Shown in pieces: positions 1 to 6,422 of a DNA stretch of 8,448 bases; position 1 is the first letter of the stretch; each line of letters begins with the position of its first letter. Below the pieces are notes generated by a model. That model was not told the DNA's origin, searched no databases, and was given only the letters and a program-made list of their open reading frames with translations. This stretch comes from Anaerolineales bacterium (GTDB lineage: Bacteria > Chloroflexota > Anaerolineae > 4572-78 > NAK82), in contig JAHELX010000247.1 of the NCBI GenBank assembly GCA_024643945.1, positions 1 through 8,448 of the forward strand, written 5' to 3'. The position numbers were made by a program, and so were the translations under genes.

Positions 1-495
1 CGCAAGGGGGGTTCCGTGACGGCCGGCAACTCGAGTGGCATTAACGACGGGGCGGCCGCACTGCTCCTGATGAGCGCCGACCGGGCCAGAGAATTGGGGT
101 TGAAGCCTATGGCACGCTGGGTGGGCTCGGCGGTGGCCGGCGTGGACCCCGGGGTGATGGGCTACGGCCCGGTACCAGCCACCCAAAAGCTCCTCCAGCG
201 GCTGGGCCTGACCCTGGATGACATCGGCCTCATCGAATTGAACGAGGCTTTCGCCGCCCAAACCATTGGGGTCATGCGCCGGCTGGGGCTACGCCACGAA
301 ATCACGAACGTCAACGGCGGCGCCATTGCCCTGGGTCATCCCACCGGCTGCTCCGGCGCGCGCATCCTCACCACTCTCTTGCATGAGATGAAGCGCCGTG
401 CCCCTCATGAGAAGCGACCTTATTACGGTCTGGCTACCCTGTGTGTGGGGGTAGGCATGGGATCTTCCACCATTGTCGAATGGATTGGGGATTAA
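1..495 (+). CDS. Thiolase / acetyl-CoA C-acetyltransferase, C-terminal part (5' end cut by window)
   Basis: The frame is open from base 1 and ends at TAA 493-495, giving the last 164 residues of a roughly 390-residue thiolase. The fragment holds the C-terminal half: [14 protein letters not shown] (residues 8-20 of the fragment), GPVPAT (56-61), NEAFA (81-85), [10 protein letters not shown] with catalytic His113 (112-121), and the final Cys block CVGVGMG with Cys148 (148-154). In this family the GHP histidine and the C-terminal cysteine act as base and acid in thiolysis or Claisen condensation of acyl-CoA; the nucleophilic N-terminal Cys lies outside the window. The GPVPAT and NEAFAAQ blocks fit the AtoB/FadA-like degradative or biosynthetic group rather than the SCP2 type. 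One oddity is Val in place of the middle Gly of the usual CxGGGxG block. It lies 13 bases before a CoA-transferase gene and is probably co-transcribed with it. The exact acyl chain preference cannot be told. Confidence 0.93.
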   Translation, partial: RKGGSVTAGNSSGINDGAAALLLMSADRARELGLKPMARWVGSAVAGVDPGVMGYGPVPATQKLLQRLGLTLDDIGLIELNEAFAAQTIGVMRRLGLRHEITNVNGGAIALGHPTGCSGARILTTLLHEMKRRAPHEKRPYYGLATLCVGVGMGSSTIVEWIGD

Positions 496-496
496 C

Positions 497-502
497 AAGG
501 AG
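497..502 (+). promoter_or_regulatory. Ribosome binding site that fixes the CoA-transferase start
   Basis: AAGGAG lies six bases before ATG 509. It supports ATG 509 over an in-frame TTG at 473, which lies inside the end of the upstream thiolase gene and has no comparable site before it. Confidence 0.75.
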
Positions 503-508
503 AGACTC

Positions 509-1738
509 ATGCAACGCCCGCTTACCGGCATCCGCGTTATCGGGTTAGAGCAATACATGAGCGCACCCTATTGCACCATGCTTCTGGCCGACGCCGGCGC
601 CGAAGTGATCAAGATTGAACGTCCCGGCCGGGGTGATCCGCGCCGCTCCATCCCACCCTACGCTGCCAACGAGCAGGGGCGGCGCGTGGCCGGCGGGTTC
701 ATCGGCTACAATCGCAACAAAAAGAGCCTGGCGCTTAACCTGCGTGAGGAAGCCGGCCGCCAGGTCTTGAAAGACCTGGCGAAAGTATCCGACGTGGTGG
801 TCGAGAATCTGCGTCCGGGTGCCACCGACAAAATGGGATTGGGCTACGAGCAGTTGAAAGCTATCAATCCCCGGCTGATTTACGCCGCCATCTCTGGCTT
901 TGGGCGACTAGAGGGCTACACTGGCCCTTATGCCCATCGGCCGGCCTTCGACATCGTGGCCGAGGCGATGAGCGGCATTATGAATCTGGTCGGCTTTGCC
1001 GACCAGCCCCCCTCCTGGACTATCTACGGCATGGCCGATGTCTATTCAGGGCTGGTCACCGCCTATGGAGTGATGCTGGCTCTCTTTATGCGAGAGCGCA
1101 CGGGCGAAGGCCAGTTTGTGGACAGTGCCATGCTGGACAACATGCTGGCCCTCAACGAGCGAATGGTAACTCTCTACTCTTTCACCGGCGAATCGCCCGA
1201 GCGAGGCTGGCTGAAACATCTCTATCCCCGAGGCGCTTTTCGCTGCCAAGATGGCTACCTGGCCCTCAACGTGCCTGACGATATCCAGTGGCGCCGGTTG
1301 TGCGAGGCGATAGGATGCGAAGACCTCAAGGACGACCCTCGCACTGTAGACGGGACGGCCCGCGCCGCCAACGCCGACTTCATTCGTCCTCTCATCGAAG
1401 CCTGGCTGGCCGATAAAACCCGGGCCCAGGCAGTGGCGATTCTGGAGGAACATGGCGTCCCCTCCGGCCCCGTCTACACCGCTGAAGATGTTTTCAACGA
1501 CCCACACATTGCCACCCGCCGCATGCTGGTGACAGTAGACGACCCGGTTGCCGGTCCGCGCAAGTATGCCCGTAGCCCGATTCACCTCTCCTCTGCCCCT
1601 GAAATCCCCACCACCTCCGCCCCACAACTGGGAGAGCACACCCATTCTATTCTGCAGGATTTGCTGGGCTACGACCAGGCAAAGATCGAGCGACTGGCGA
1701 CCGAGGGCGTCGTGACAACCTCACAAGAGGGAAAATAA
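509..1738 (+). CDS. Family III (CaiB/BaiF-type) CoA-transferase
   Basis: A complete 409-residue protein, the usual length for family III CoA-transferases (formyl-CoA transferase Frc, CaiB, BaiF). These soluble enzymes form interlocked dimers and move CoA from an acyl-CoA donor to a carboxylic acid through an aspartyl-CoA intermediate. Visible family blocks: N-terminal LTGIRVIGLEQYMSAPYCTM (residues 5-24) followed by LLADAGAEVIKIERPGRGD, NRNKKSLALNLR (68-79), DVVVENLRPGATDKMGLGYE (95-114), GEGQFVDSAMLDNML (199-213) and GEHTHSIL (375-382). Asp210 in SAMLDNML lines up with the catalytic aspartate of Frc (Asp169), so the protein looks active. The start is ATG 509, chosen from its ribosome binding site. 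It follows a thiolase by 13 bases, suggesting a role in activating or transferring CoA to an acid that is then thiolysed. The substrate cannot be assigned: the family covers oxalate, carnitine, bile acids, succinate and others. Confidence 0.93.
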   Translation: MQRPLTGIRVIGLEQYMSAPYCTMLLADAGAEVIKIERPGRGDPRRSIPPYAANEQGRRVAGGFIGYNRNKKSLALNLREEAGRQVLKDLAKVSDVVVENLRPGATDKMGLGYEQLKAINPRLIYAAISGFGRLEGYTGPYAHRPAFDIVAEAMSGIMNLVGFADQPPSWTIYGMADVYSGLVTAYGVMLALFMRERTGEGQFVDSAMLDNMLALNERMVTLYSFTGESPERGWLKHLYPRGAFRCQDGYLALNVPDDIQWRRLCEAIGCEDLKDDPRTVDGTARAANADFIRPLIEAWLADKTRAQAVAILEEHGVPSGPVYTAEDVFNDPHIATRRMLVTVDDPVAGPRKYARSPIHLSSAPEIPTTSAPQLGEHTHSILQDLLGYDQAKIERLATEGVVTTSQEGK

Positions 1739-1742
1739 GACC

Positions 1743-1762
1743 CTTCAAGAATTCTCTTGAAG
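1743..1762 (+). terminator. Stem-loop after the CoA-transferase gene, possible terminator
   Basis: CTTCAAGA (1743-1750) and TCTTGAAG (1755-1762) form a perfect 8-bp stem with the four-base loop ATTC, starting 5 bases after the TAA stop. No T-run follows (CTTAG), so it is not a standard Rho-independent terminator. It may instead protect the 3' end of the message or be a simple palindrome. Confidence 0.3.
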
Positions 1763-1774
1763 CTTAGTCGAATG

Positions 1775-1786
1775 CTTCGGCCGAAG
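1775..1786. repeat. Perfect 12-base palindrome
   Basis: CTTCGGCCGAAG reads the same on both strands. It lies 12 bases after the preceding stem-loop and could form a cruciform or bind a dimeric protein, but nothing else supports a function. With only one copy in the window it cannot be called a family repeat. Confidence 0.35.
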
Positions 1787-2075
1787 GCTTGCCCAGAGAA
1801 TCCCGCGGCATGCTGAGGCTTCTTGAGTTTATCGGCACCCGTGACTGTTCGCATCAGGCTGATGGCGAATCTTTAATCGCGGCTGGATATACGGGACCAA
1901 GGGCTGCTGGACTTTCCTCCCTTCCTCAAGATGCCGCACCTCCGTTCAGCAGGAGTATGTGAATAGTTATCGGCGGGCTTTCCGGGAGAGACATCTCGGA
2001 GAAAGGAAGGTGATACCATACAGTAACACCAGAAATTCTGTCGCCGTCAATTAACAAATAGTAGGGATCATAAAT

Positions 2076-2082
2076 GGAGGAG
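2076..2082 (+). promoter_or_regulatory. Strong ribosome binding site of aapJ
   Basis: GGAGGAG five bases before ATG 2088 is the best Shine-Dalgarno match in the window. This fits the high output usually needed for the binding protein of an ABC importer. Confidence 0.75.
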
Positions 2083-2087
2083 AGAAA

Positions 2088-3272
2088 ATGAATCCCAGGC
2101 GTATCATGATTTTCCTGAGTGTTGCAGTCTTGCTATCTCTGGTTGCTGCCCAATGCCTGGGCGGTACACCACAGGTGATCAAAGAGACAGTAGTCGTCCA
2201 GCAGACCGTCGAGGTTCAAAGGACGGTTGAGGTTGAAAAGGTTGTCACCCAAGAGGTAGTGGTTACGCAAGAGGTTCAGGTGGTAGCCACACCGACGCCG
2301 GAGGCAGCGCCGCCACCTACCGGGGGACGGCTGGAGATTGTCAAGCAGCGGGGAAAGCTCATCTGCGGGGTGAATGGCGGCCTACCTGGCTTCAGCTTCC
2401 TAGACGAGGCCACCGGGCAGTTCACCGGTTTTGATGCCGATTTTTGCCGCGTGGTAGCGGCGGCTGTCCTTGGGGACCCCGAAGCTGTTGAATACCGCCC
2501 CCTCTCGACAGCCGAGCGGGGCACCGCGTTGCAAACGGGTGAGATCGACGTCTTGATCCGCAACACCACCTGGACCATCAGCCGCGACGCCGCCTGGGGG
2601 AACTTTGGGCCCACGACATTCTACGATGGTCAGGGCATGATGGTACGCAAGGAATTGGGCGCCACCACGCTCGAGGACCTGCAAGGGGCGACGATATGCG
2701 TCCAGACCGGCACCACGACCGAGCTCAACCTCACCGACCAGATGCGTGCCCGGGGTGTTGAGTTCGAACCGGTGGTGTTCGACAGCATTGATGCCTGCTA
2801 CACCGCTTACGAACAAGGCCGCTGCGATGCTGTGACCAGTGACCGCTCTCAATTGGCCGCCCGGCGGACCGTCTTCGCCAACCCTGCTGACCACACGATT
2901 ATGGATGTGGTAATGTCCAAGGAGCCACTGGGGCCTGTGGTCCCGCACGGCGACGACCAGTGGTTCAACATCGTCAAGTGGAGCGTCTTTGCTACCTTCC
3001 AGGCCGAGGAACTGGGTATCACCTCTGAGAATATTGACAGCTTTATGACCAGCGAGGATCCGGTCACCCGTCGTCTGCTGGGCATCGAGGGCGAACTGGG
3101 GCAGGAATTGGGCCTCTCCAACGATTTCGTGGTCAACATTATCCGCCAGGTTGGCAACTACGGTGAAATCTTCGGCCGCAACCTGGGCCCGGACACAGCC
3201 TTCAACATGGATCGGGGACCCAACGAGCAATGGACCAATGGCGGGCTCCTGTACTCTCCGCCATTCCGGTAA
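2088..3272 (+). CDS. aapJ: General polar amino-acid ABC transporter, substrate-binding protein (AapJ/BztA-like)
   Basis: A 394-residue extracytoplasmic binding protein of solute-binding family 3. It captures amino acids outside the membrane and delivers them to the AapQM permease. Layout: positively charged start (MNPRR) and hydrophobic signal (residues 6-22) with probable lipid-anchor Cys23 in VAAQC; a Val/Glu/Thr-rich linker (30-67) ending ATPTPE; then the binding domain (about 80-394). AapJ/BztA hallmarks recalled from the rhizobial protein are present: GVNGGLPGFS (94-103), TGFDADFCR (113-121), GEIDVLIRNTTWTISRD (151-167), YDGQGMMVRK (179-188), CVQTGTTTELNL (204-215), SKEPLGP (277-283), GDDQWF (288-293), NYGEIF (357-362), and a GGLLYSPPFR end. 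The lipobox is not ideal because Gln sits at -1. The linker style points to Chloroflexota. The permeases and ATPase follow, but only after an unusual 312-base structured gap. AapJ-type proteins bind many amino acids; the specific ligand is unknown. Confidence 0.95.
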   Translation: MNPRRIMIFLSVAVLLSLVAAQCLGGTPQVIKETVVVQQTVEVQRTVEVEKVVTQEVVVTQEVQVVATPTPEAAPPPTGGRLEIVKQRGKLICGVNGGLPGFSFLDEATGQFTGFDADFCRVVAAAVLGDPEAVEYRPLSTAERGTALQTGEIDVLIRNTTWTISRDAAWGNFGPTTFYDGQGMMVRKELGATTLEDLQGATICVQTGTTTELNLTDQMRARGVEFEPVVFDSIDACYTAYEQGRCDAVTSDRSQLAARRTVFANPADHTIMDVVMSKEPLGPVVPHGDDQWFNIVKWSVFATFQAEELGITSENIDSFMTSEDPVTRRLLGIEGELGQELGLSNDFVVNIIRQVGNYGEIFGRNLGPDTAFNMDRGPNEQWTNGGLLYSPPFR

Positions 3273-3300
3273 AGGCCGGCTACCAGTGTGCCGTGTGGTG

Positions 3301-3318
3301 CAGCCCTTTTTGGGGCTG
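3301..3318 (+). repeat. Hairpin downstream of aapJ
   Basis: CAGCCC (3301-3306) pairs with GGGCTG (3313-3318) across the loop TTTTTG, 28 bases after the aapJ stop. A T-run sits in the loop rather than after the stem, so this is not a canonical terminator on the plus strand. It could be one element of a 3'-end stabiliser. Confidence 0.4.
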
Positions 3319-3343
3319 ACAGTTAAAGCGGTTTGAGAAGCTC

Positions 3344-3494
3344 TGCCTGAAAAGTCGTGGGGCCCGCCTGGGCAGCCTGGCCCACCCATAGGTCCCCTGC
3401 GGGGATAGGTCCCCTCTCCCCTGTGCAGCCCCGTGGGGGGCTTTGCTCGGGACCGTGGGTGGGGAAAAGGCCGCCCCACTCTACTTTTCAGACA
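3344..3494 (+). ncRNA. Possible structured RNA element with nested stems (or small inverted-repeat element)
   Basis: Complementary segments nest in order: TGxCTGAAAAGT 3344-3355 with 3483-3494 (11 of 12 positions pair), GTGGGGC 3357-3363 with 3473-3479, GCCT 3366-3369 with 3468-3471, CCCACCCA 3381-3388 with 3456-3463, GGTCCC 3391-3396 with 3449-3454. The apical part can form two small hairpins (3401-3404 with 3411-3414; 3427-3432 with 3437-3442). I do not recognise a known RNA family; the arrangement does not match what I recall of 6S, SRP, RNase P or tmRNA. The outer arms could equally be terminal inverted repeats of a small non-coding mobile element, but I see no target-site duplication. 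High G+C makes some inner stems likely by chance; the outer AT-containing stem is the strongest part. Confidence 0.4.
3388..3415. repeat. Short direct repeat ATAGGTCCCCT
   Basis: Two exact 11-base copies, 3388-3398 and 3405-3415, spaced 17 bases start to start, lie in the apical part of the structured region. Either copy of GGTCCC can pair with GGGACC at 3449-3454, so the repeat would allow two alternative folds. Confidence 0.5.
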
Positions 3495-3507
3495 CACCCT
3501 GAGGGTG
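3495..3507 (+). repeat. Short triloop hairpin CACCC-TGA-GGGTG
   Basis: A perfect 5-bp stem with a TGA loop directly follows the long nested structure and precedes the 15-bp hairpin. It is too short to call functional on its own, but it adds to the concentration of secondary structure in this gap. Confidence 0.35.
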
Positions 3508-3520
3508 ATAGCTCAGGCAA

Positions 3521-3553
3521 ACCCGTGCGAAGGTTCAAAACCTTCGCACGGGT
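3521..3553 (+). repeat. Perfect 15-bp hairpin before aapQ, tRNA minihelix-like
   Basis: Bases 3521-3535 pair perfectly with 3539-3553 around a three-base loop (CAA), ending 31 bases before the aapQ start. Read another way, it is a 7-bp stem (CCCGTGC/GCACGGG), a 5-bp stem (GAAGG/CCTTC) and a 7-base loop TTCAAAA, the same geometry as a tRNA acceptor stem stacked on a T-arm. No D or anticodon arm and no CCA are present. No T-run follows, so it is unlikely to be a strong terminator. Plausible roles are an mRNA stabiliser, a processing site or a unit of a dispersed palindromic repeat. Confidence 0.7.
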
Positions 3554-3584
3554 AAGCACTTATCTTCTCATGGAATTGTGAACT

Positions 3585-4796
3585 ATGACAACTCAAGGCA
3601 CCTATCCGCCCGCCGGGCCTTCGCCAGGAATCACCCATCACCGGGCCGTGCCCTTTTGGCGCGACGTTCGCGTGCTGGCGATTTTGAGCCAGATCGCCTT
3701 TGTCATCGCAGTGGCAGTCGTTGCTGGCCTGCTGTACGCCAACCTGACCACGGCGCTGGAGAAGCGCGGTTTGTCCAGCGGTTTTAGCTTCCTCAAAGAT
3801 GAGGCTGGCTTTGAGATTAAAGAAGGGATTGCATACACCCCCACCGATACCTATGGCCGGGCCTTCCTGGTGGGAGTTGTCAACACCCTGCGCGTGGCCG
3901 GTCTGGGGACTGCCCTGGCGACCCTGTTAGGTATTGTGATGGGGGTGGCCCGCTTGTCGAGCAACTGGCTGGTGGCCCAGATCGCCAGCGCGTACATTGA
4001 AATTATGCGCAACACCCCGCTATTGGTTCAGTTGGTCTTCTGGTATTTCGCCGTCGTTTTTGGCTTACCCCTGGTCAACGAAAGCCTGCAATTACCAGGA
4101 CCGATTTTCATCAACCGGCGCGGCGTGTTTATGCCAGGGCCGTTGACTACTTCCGTGACCAATATATGGCTCGTCTTCGTCGGGATAGCTTTTGTCGTCG
4201 CGGCCGGTGTGTGGGTGCTACGCAGACGCCGGCAAGAGAAAACAGGGCAACCAGGTTATCCGTGGGCGCTGAGTATTCTGAGCTTTGTGATTATCACCAC
4301 AGCCGGCTGGTTCCTGGCCGGGGCGAGTCCTGTTATTTTCGAGATCCCAAGACTGGAAGGTTTCAATTTCAAGGGGGGGCTGCGGCTTACCCCTGAGTTT
4401 TTCGCGATTCTGCTGGGGTTGGTGGTCTACACCGGCGCGTTCATCGCCGAGGTGGTCCGCGGCGGCATCCAGGCCGTGTCGAAGGGACAGGTCGAGGCCG
4501 CCAAGGCCCTGGGCCTGGACGAGATGAAGACACTGCGCCTGGTGATCTTTCCCCAAGCGATACGCATTGTCATCCCTCCCCTTATCAGCCAGTACCTCAA
4601 TCTGGCCAAGAACTCCAGCCTGGCGATCGCCATCGGCTATCCCGACCTGTTTATGGTAGGCCAAACTATGCAAAACCAAACCGGGCGCCCCATCCCAGTT
4701 TACGCGATGGTTATGGCCAGTTACCTCATCATGAGCCTGGTTACATCGGTTTTGATGAACATCTATAATCGTCGGGTACAATTTGTCCTGAGGTGA
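3585..4796 (+). CDS. aapQ: Amino-acid ABC transporter permease (AapQ/BztB-like)
   Basis: A 403-residue inner-membrane permease of the HAAT family, close to the usual AapQ length of about 400. With AapM it forms the translocation pore fed by AapJ and driven by AapP. Visible features: a cytoplasmic tail rich in Pro/Gly (1-25), a first membrane segment (about 29-51), an extracytoplasmic loop, then the permease core starting with NTLRVAG (100-106), GVARLSSNWLVAQIASAYIE (120-139), RNTPLLVQLVFWYFAV (142-157), further segments near 194-213, 226-246 and 272-288, and the EAA loop [22 protein letters not shown] (289-310) through FPQAIRIVIPP, which contacts the ATPase. It ends with segments at about 374-393. 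The start ATG 3585 has no strong Shine-Dalgarno, only GGA at 3572-3574; the preceding ATG at 3570 runs into a stop after three codons. Its stop overlaps the aapM start (GTGA). Weak initiation may lower permease output relative to AapJ. Confidence 0.94.
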   Translation: MTTQGTYPPAGPSPGITHHRAVPFWRDVRVLAILSQIAFVIAVAVVAGLLYANLTTALEKRGLSSGFSFLKDEAGFEIKEGIAYTPTDTYGRAFLVGVVNTLRVAGLGTALATLLGIVMGVARLSSNWLVAQIASAYIEIMRNTPLLVQLVFWYFAVVFGLPLVNESLQLPGPIFINRRGVFMPGPLTTSVTNIWLVFVGIAFVVAAGVWVLRRRRQEKTGQPGYPWALSILSFVIITTAGWFLAGASPVIFEIPRLEGFNFKGGLRLTPEFFAILLGLVVYTGAFIAEVVRGGIQAVSKGQVEAAKALGLDEMKTLRLVIFPQAIRIVIPPLISQYLNLAKNSSLAIAIGYPDLFMVGQTMQNQTGRPIPVYAMVMASYLIMSLVTSVLMNIYNRRVQFVLR

Positions 4797-6400
4797 ACAT
4801 GGCTACGCTTTCCGAAACGCTCAAACCACCCCCCACGCATGTGGGGCTCATTGGATGGCTCAAAAAGAATTTATTCAGCACCTGGTACAATACGCTGCTG
4901 ACTATTCTGACCCTGGGGCTGATCTATTTGATCTTGAAGGGCTTATTTGTCTGGGCATTCACCGCTGCCCGCTGGGAAGTGATCTCAGCCAACCTGCGAC
5001 TTTTCATGGTAGGGCAGTATCCCCCCGACCAGATGTGGCGGGTTGGCTTATGTGTGATGATTGTCTCGCTTCTCTTCGGCCTGAGCTGGGGCGTGTGGGG
5101 CGGCACATTGCGTAATTTCGCTGTGGCCCTGGCGGCCGGGTATGCCGCTTTGGCTGTATTACCCTTTGTGCTGAACGTCCGGCTTTGGTTGATAGCGAAT
5201 GTGGCCATCATCTTCATCGGCTATCCGTTGGGGCGCCGGTTGGCCGGCAGATCTGCGTGGGTGATAGCGGGATGGCTTGCGTCGTTTCCCCTCATCATGT
5301 TGCTCATTCAGGGCTTCAGCCGCCCGACCTTTCCCTCGCTGCTCAACAACTTCAAGGTGTTTTTGATCGCACCTTCCCTGTTGCCGTCCGAAGTTATGTG
5401 GCGTATCTACGCGGCAATAGCCTTGTTTGGCCTCTTGATCGGTCTGAGTTGGGGCACGTGGAAGTCCACCGCCGCCCGGATCATCATCTCTCTGGCCCTG
5501 GTTGGGAGTGTGGCTTTTCTCCTCCCGCTGGGATTGCAGCGAGGCGCCCTCATTCTGGGCCTTCCCCTACCGCGCATCGTGGTCCTGCTGGCAACGCTGC
5601 TAGTTGCCGTGGCTATTGGCTATCAGATGGGGCGTGGACGCACTGCCCTGGCCCGGTGGGTGATAACGGCATGGGTGCTGGCCTTGCCCGTGTCGGGCTA
5701 TCTGTTGTTGGGATGGGATCCTGGCTTTGGGATCGCACAGGTGCTGTCCCAGTTAAACTCAAACTTGTGGGGGGGGCTGCTCCTCACCTTCCTATTGGCG
5801 ATTGTCGGCATTGTCGCCTCATCGCCCATGGGCGTCTTATTGGCCCTGGGGCGGCGGAGTACTCTGCCGGCCATCCGCTTGTTCAGCATCTCGTTCATCG
5901 AAATCGTGCGGGGCGTCCCTTTGGTGACTATTTTGTTTATGGCACAGATTATGCTGCCCCTTTTTCTACCCGAAGGGTTGAGGATCGATCGTGTGCTGCG
6001 GGCAATGGCCGGTATCATCATCTTCAGTGCTGCTTACACCGCTGAGAACGTGCGCGGTGGTTTGCAGGCGGTCCCGGAAGGACAGGTTGAGGCGGCTAAG
6101 GCCCTGGGCCTGAGTGGCCCGCTCATCACATTGCTGATTGTCCTCCCCCAGGCGCTGCGAGCCGTGATCCCGGCCATCGTGGGACAGTTCATCAGCCTGT
6201 TTAAGGACACCTCACTGGTAGCCATCGTTGGCTTGCTGGATTTGTTGGGCATCGGTCGAGCGGTTCTGGCCAATCCTCAATGGCTGGGCTTGTATGCAGA
6301 GGTTTATGTTTTCATTGCAATTATTTACGGCATTTTCAGCTACTCCATGTCCTACGCCAGCTACCGGGTTGAGGCAGCATTAGGTGTGGGAGAACGATAA
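4793..6400 (+). CDS. aapM: Amino-acid ABC transporter permease with duplicated N-terminal membrane module (AapM/BztC-like)
   Basis: A 535-residue permease, the partner of AapQ. The C-terminal domain (about 325-535) is typical Aap[21 protein letters not shown] (324-343), [13 protein letters not shown] (347-359), [20 protein letters not shown] (369-388), the EAA loop [22 protein letters not shown] (418-439) and [18 protein letters not shown] (470-487). The first 320 residues are longer than in AapM proteins I know (about 385 residues in total). They contain two similar membrane modules: 67-175 ([22 protein letters not shown]) and 186-308 ([22 protein letters not shown]), which look like a tandem duplication. 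The GTG start at 4793 overlaps the aapQ stop by four bases (GTGA), suggesting coupled translation. ATG 4799, two codons later, is an alternative, but the GAGGTGA before it sits only two bases away. The stop is TAA 6398-6400. Confidence 0.93.
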   Translation: MNMATLSETLKPPPTHVGLIGWLKKNLFSTWYNTLLTILTLGLIYLILKGLFVWAFTAARWEVISANLRLFMVGQYPPDQMWRVGLCVMIVSLLFGLSWGVWGGTLRNFAVALAAGYAALAVLPFVLNVRLWLIANVAIIFIGYPLGRRLAGRSAWVIAGWLASFPLIMLLIQGFSRPTFPSLLNNFKVFLIAPSLLPSEVMWRIYAAIALFGLLIGLSWGTWKSTAARIIISLALVGSVAFLLPLGLQRGALILGLPLPRIVVLLATLLVAVAIGYQMGRGRTALARWVITAWVLALPVSGYLLLGWDPGFGIAQVLSQLNSNLWGGLLLTFLLAIVGIVASSPMGVLLALGRRSTLPAIRLFSISFIEIVRGVPLVTILFMAQIMLPLFLPEGLRIDRVLRAMAGIIIFSAAYTAENVRGGLQAVPEGQVEAAKALGLSGPLITLLIVLPQALRAVIPAIVGQFISLFKDTSLVAIVGLLDLLGIGRAVLANPQWLGLYAEVYVFIAIIYGIFSYSMSYASYRVEAALGVGER

Positions 6401-6408
6401 ACCTGGCT

Positions 6409-6413
6409 GGAGG
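6409..6413 (+). promoter_or_regulatory. Ribosome binding site that fixes the aapP start
   Basis: GGAGG nine bases before ATG 6423 supports that start. The in-frame GTG at 6384 would overlap the end of aapM by 17 bases, has no comparable site and would add 13 residues not expected before the ATPase core. Confidence 0.65.
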
Positions 6414-6422
6414 CAGACGAGG

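Larger units (their letters stand above)
1739..2087 (+). other. Intergenic region between CoA-transferase and aap operon
   Basis: A 349-base stretch with no credible gene on either strand. It holds a perfect stem-loop just after the CoA-transferase stop (1743-1762), a 12-base perfect palindrome (1775-1786), an imperfect hairpin near 1981-2000 (TCCG/CGGA and AGA/TCT arms with a two-base bulge) and the short palindrome CAGAAATTCTG (2030-2040), which could be an operator. The aap promoter should lie here. I find only weak matches to -35/-10 boxes (for example TTCGCA 1848-1853 with TTTAAT 1872-1877), so I do not call one. Confidence 0.5.
3273..3584 (+). other. Structured intercistronic region between aapJ and aapQ
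   Basis: A 312-base gap inside the transporter operon with no credible gene. It is filled with inverted repeats that can nest without conflict: a 6-bp hairpin at 3301-3318, a long multi-stem structure from 3344 to 3494, a 5-bp triloop hairpin at 3495-3507 and a 15-bp hairpin at 3521-3553. Bases 3361-3480 are very rich in G and C. None of the stems is followed by a T-run, so full termination is unlikely. Stabilising the upstream aapJ message or damping downstream aapQMP expression is the simplest reading, as known for structured gaps in other importer operons such as malE-malF. Confidence 0.6.

Noticed and set aside
473..508. TTG 473 as start of the CoA-transferase
   Set aside because: It would overlap the thiolase end and lacks a ribosome binding site; ATG 509 has AAGGAG at good spacing and matches the family N-terminus.
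1848..1877. Promoter TTCGCA / TTTAAT with 18-base spacing
   Set aside because: The -35 box is a poor match and the position is far from the aapJ start; the support is too weak to call.
3388..3415. CRISPR-like array
   Set aside because: There are only two 11-base copies with a 6-base spacer and no cas genes.
3344..3494. An insertion sequence or MITE with target duplication
   Set aside because: There are inverted ends, but no flanking direct duplication and no transposase fragment, so mobility is kept only as an alternative.
2400..3497. Long open frame on the minus strand (about 365 codons) across aapJ and the following gap
   Set aside because: It is opposite a gene with clear family motifs, has no recognisable domain and is the by-product of GC-rich codon use in aapJ.
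3521..3553. A real tRNA gene
   Set aside because: Only an acceptor-like and T-arm-like part exist; the two acceptor strands directly flank the T-arm, leaving no room for D and anticodon arms.
3357..3581. Small open frame in the aapJ-aapQ gap (about 74 codons)
   Set aside because: Its composition (Pro/Gly/Trp-rich) follows the inverted-repeat structure, there is no good ribosome binding site and it resembles no protein I know.
5185..6045. Open plus-strand frame of about 286 codons inside aapM
   Set aside because: It lies wholly within the permease gene in another frame, shows no membrane or domain pattern and is rich in Arg/His/Gly/Pro as expected of a shadow frame.
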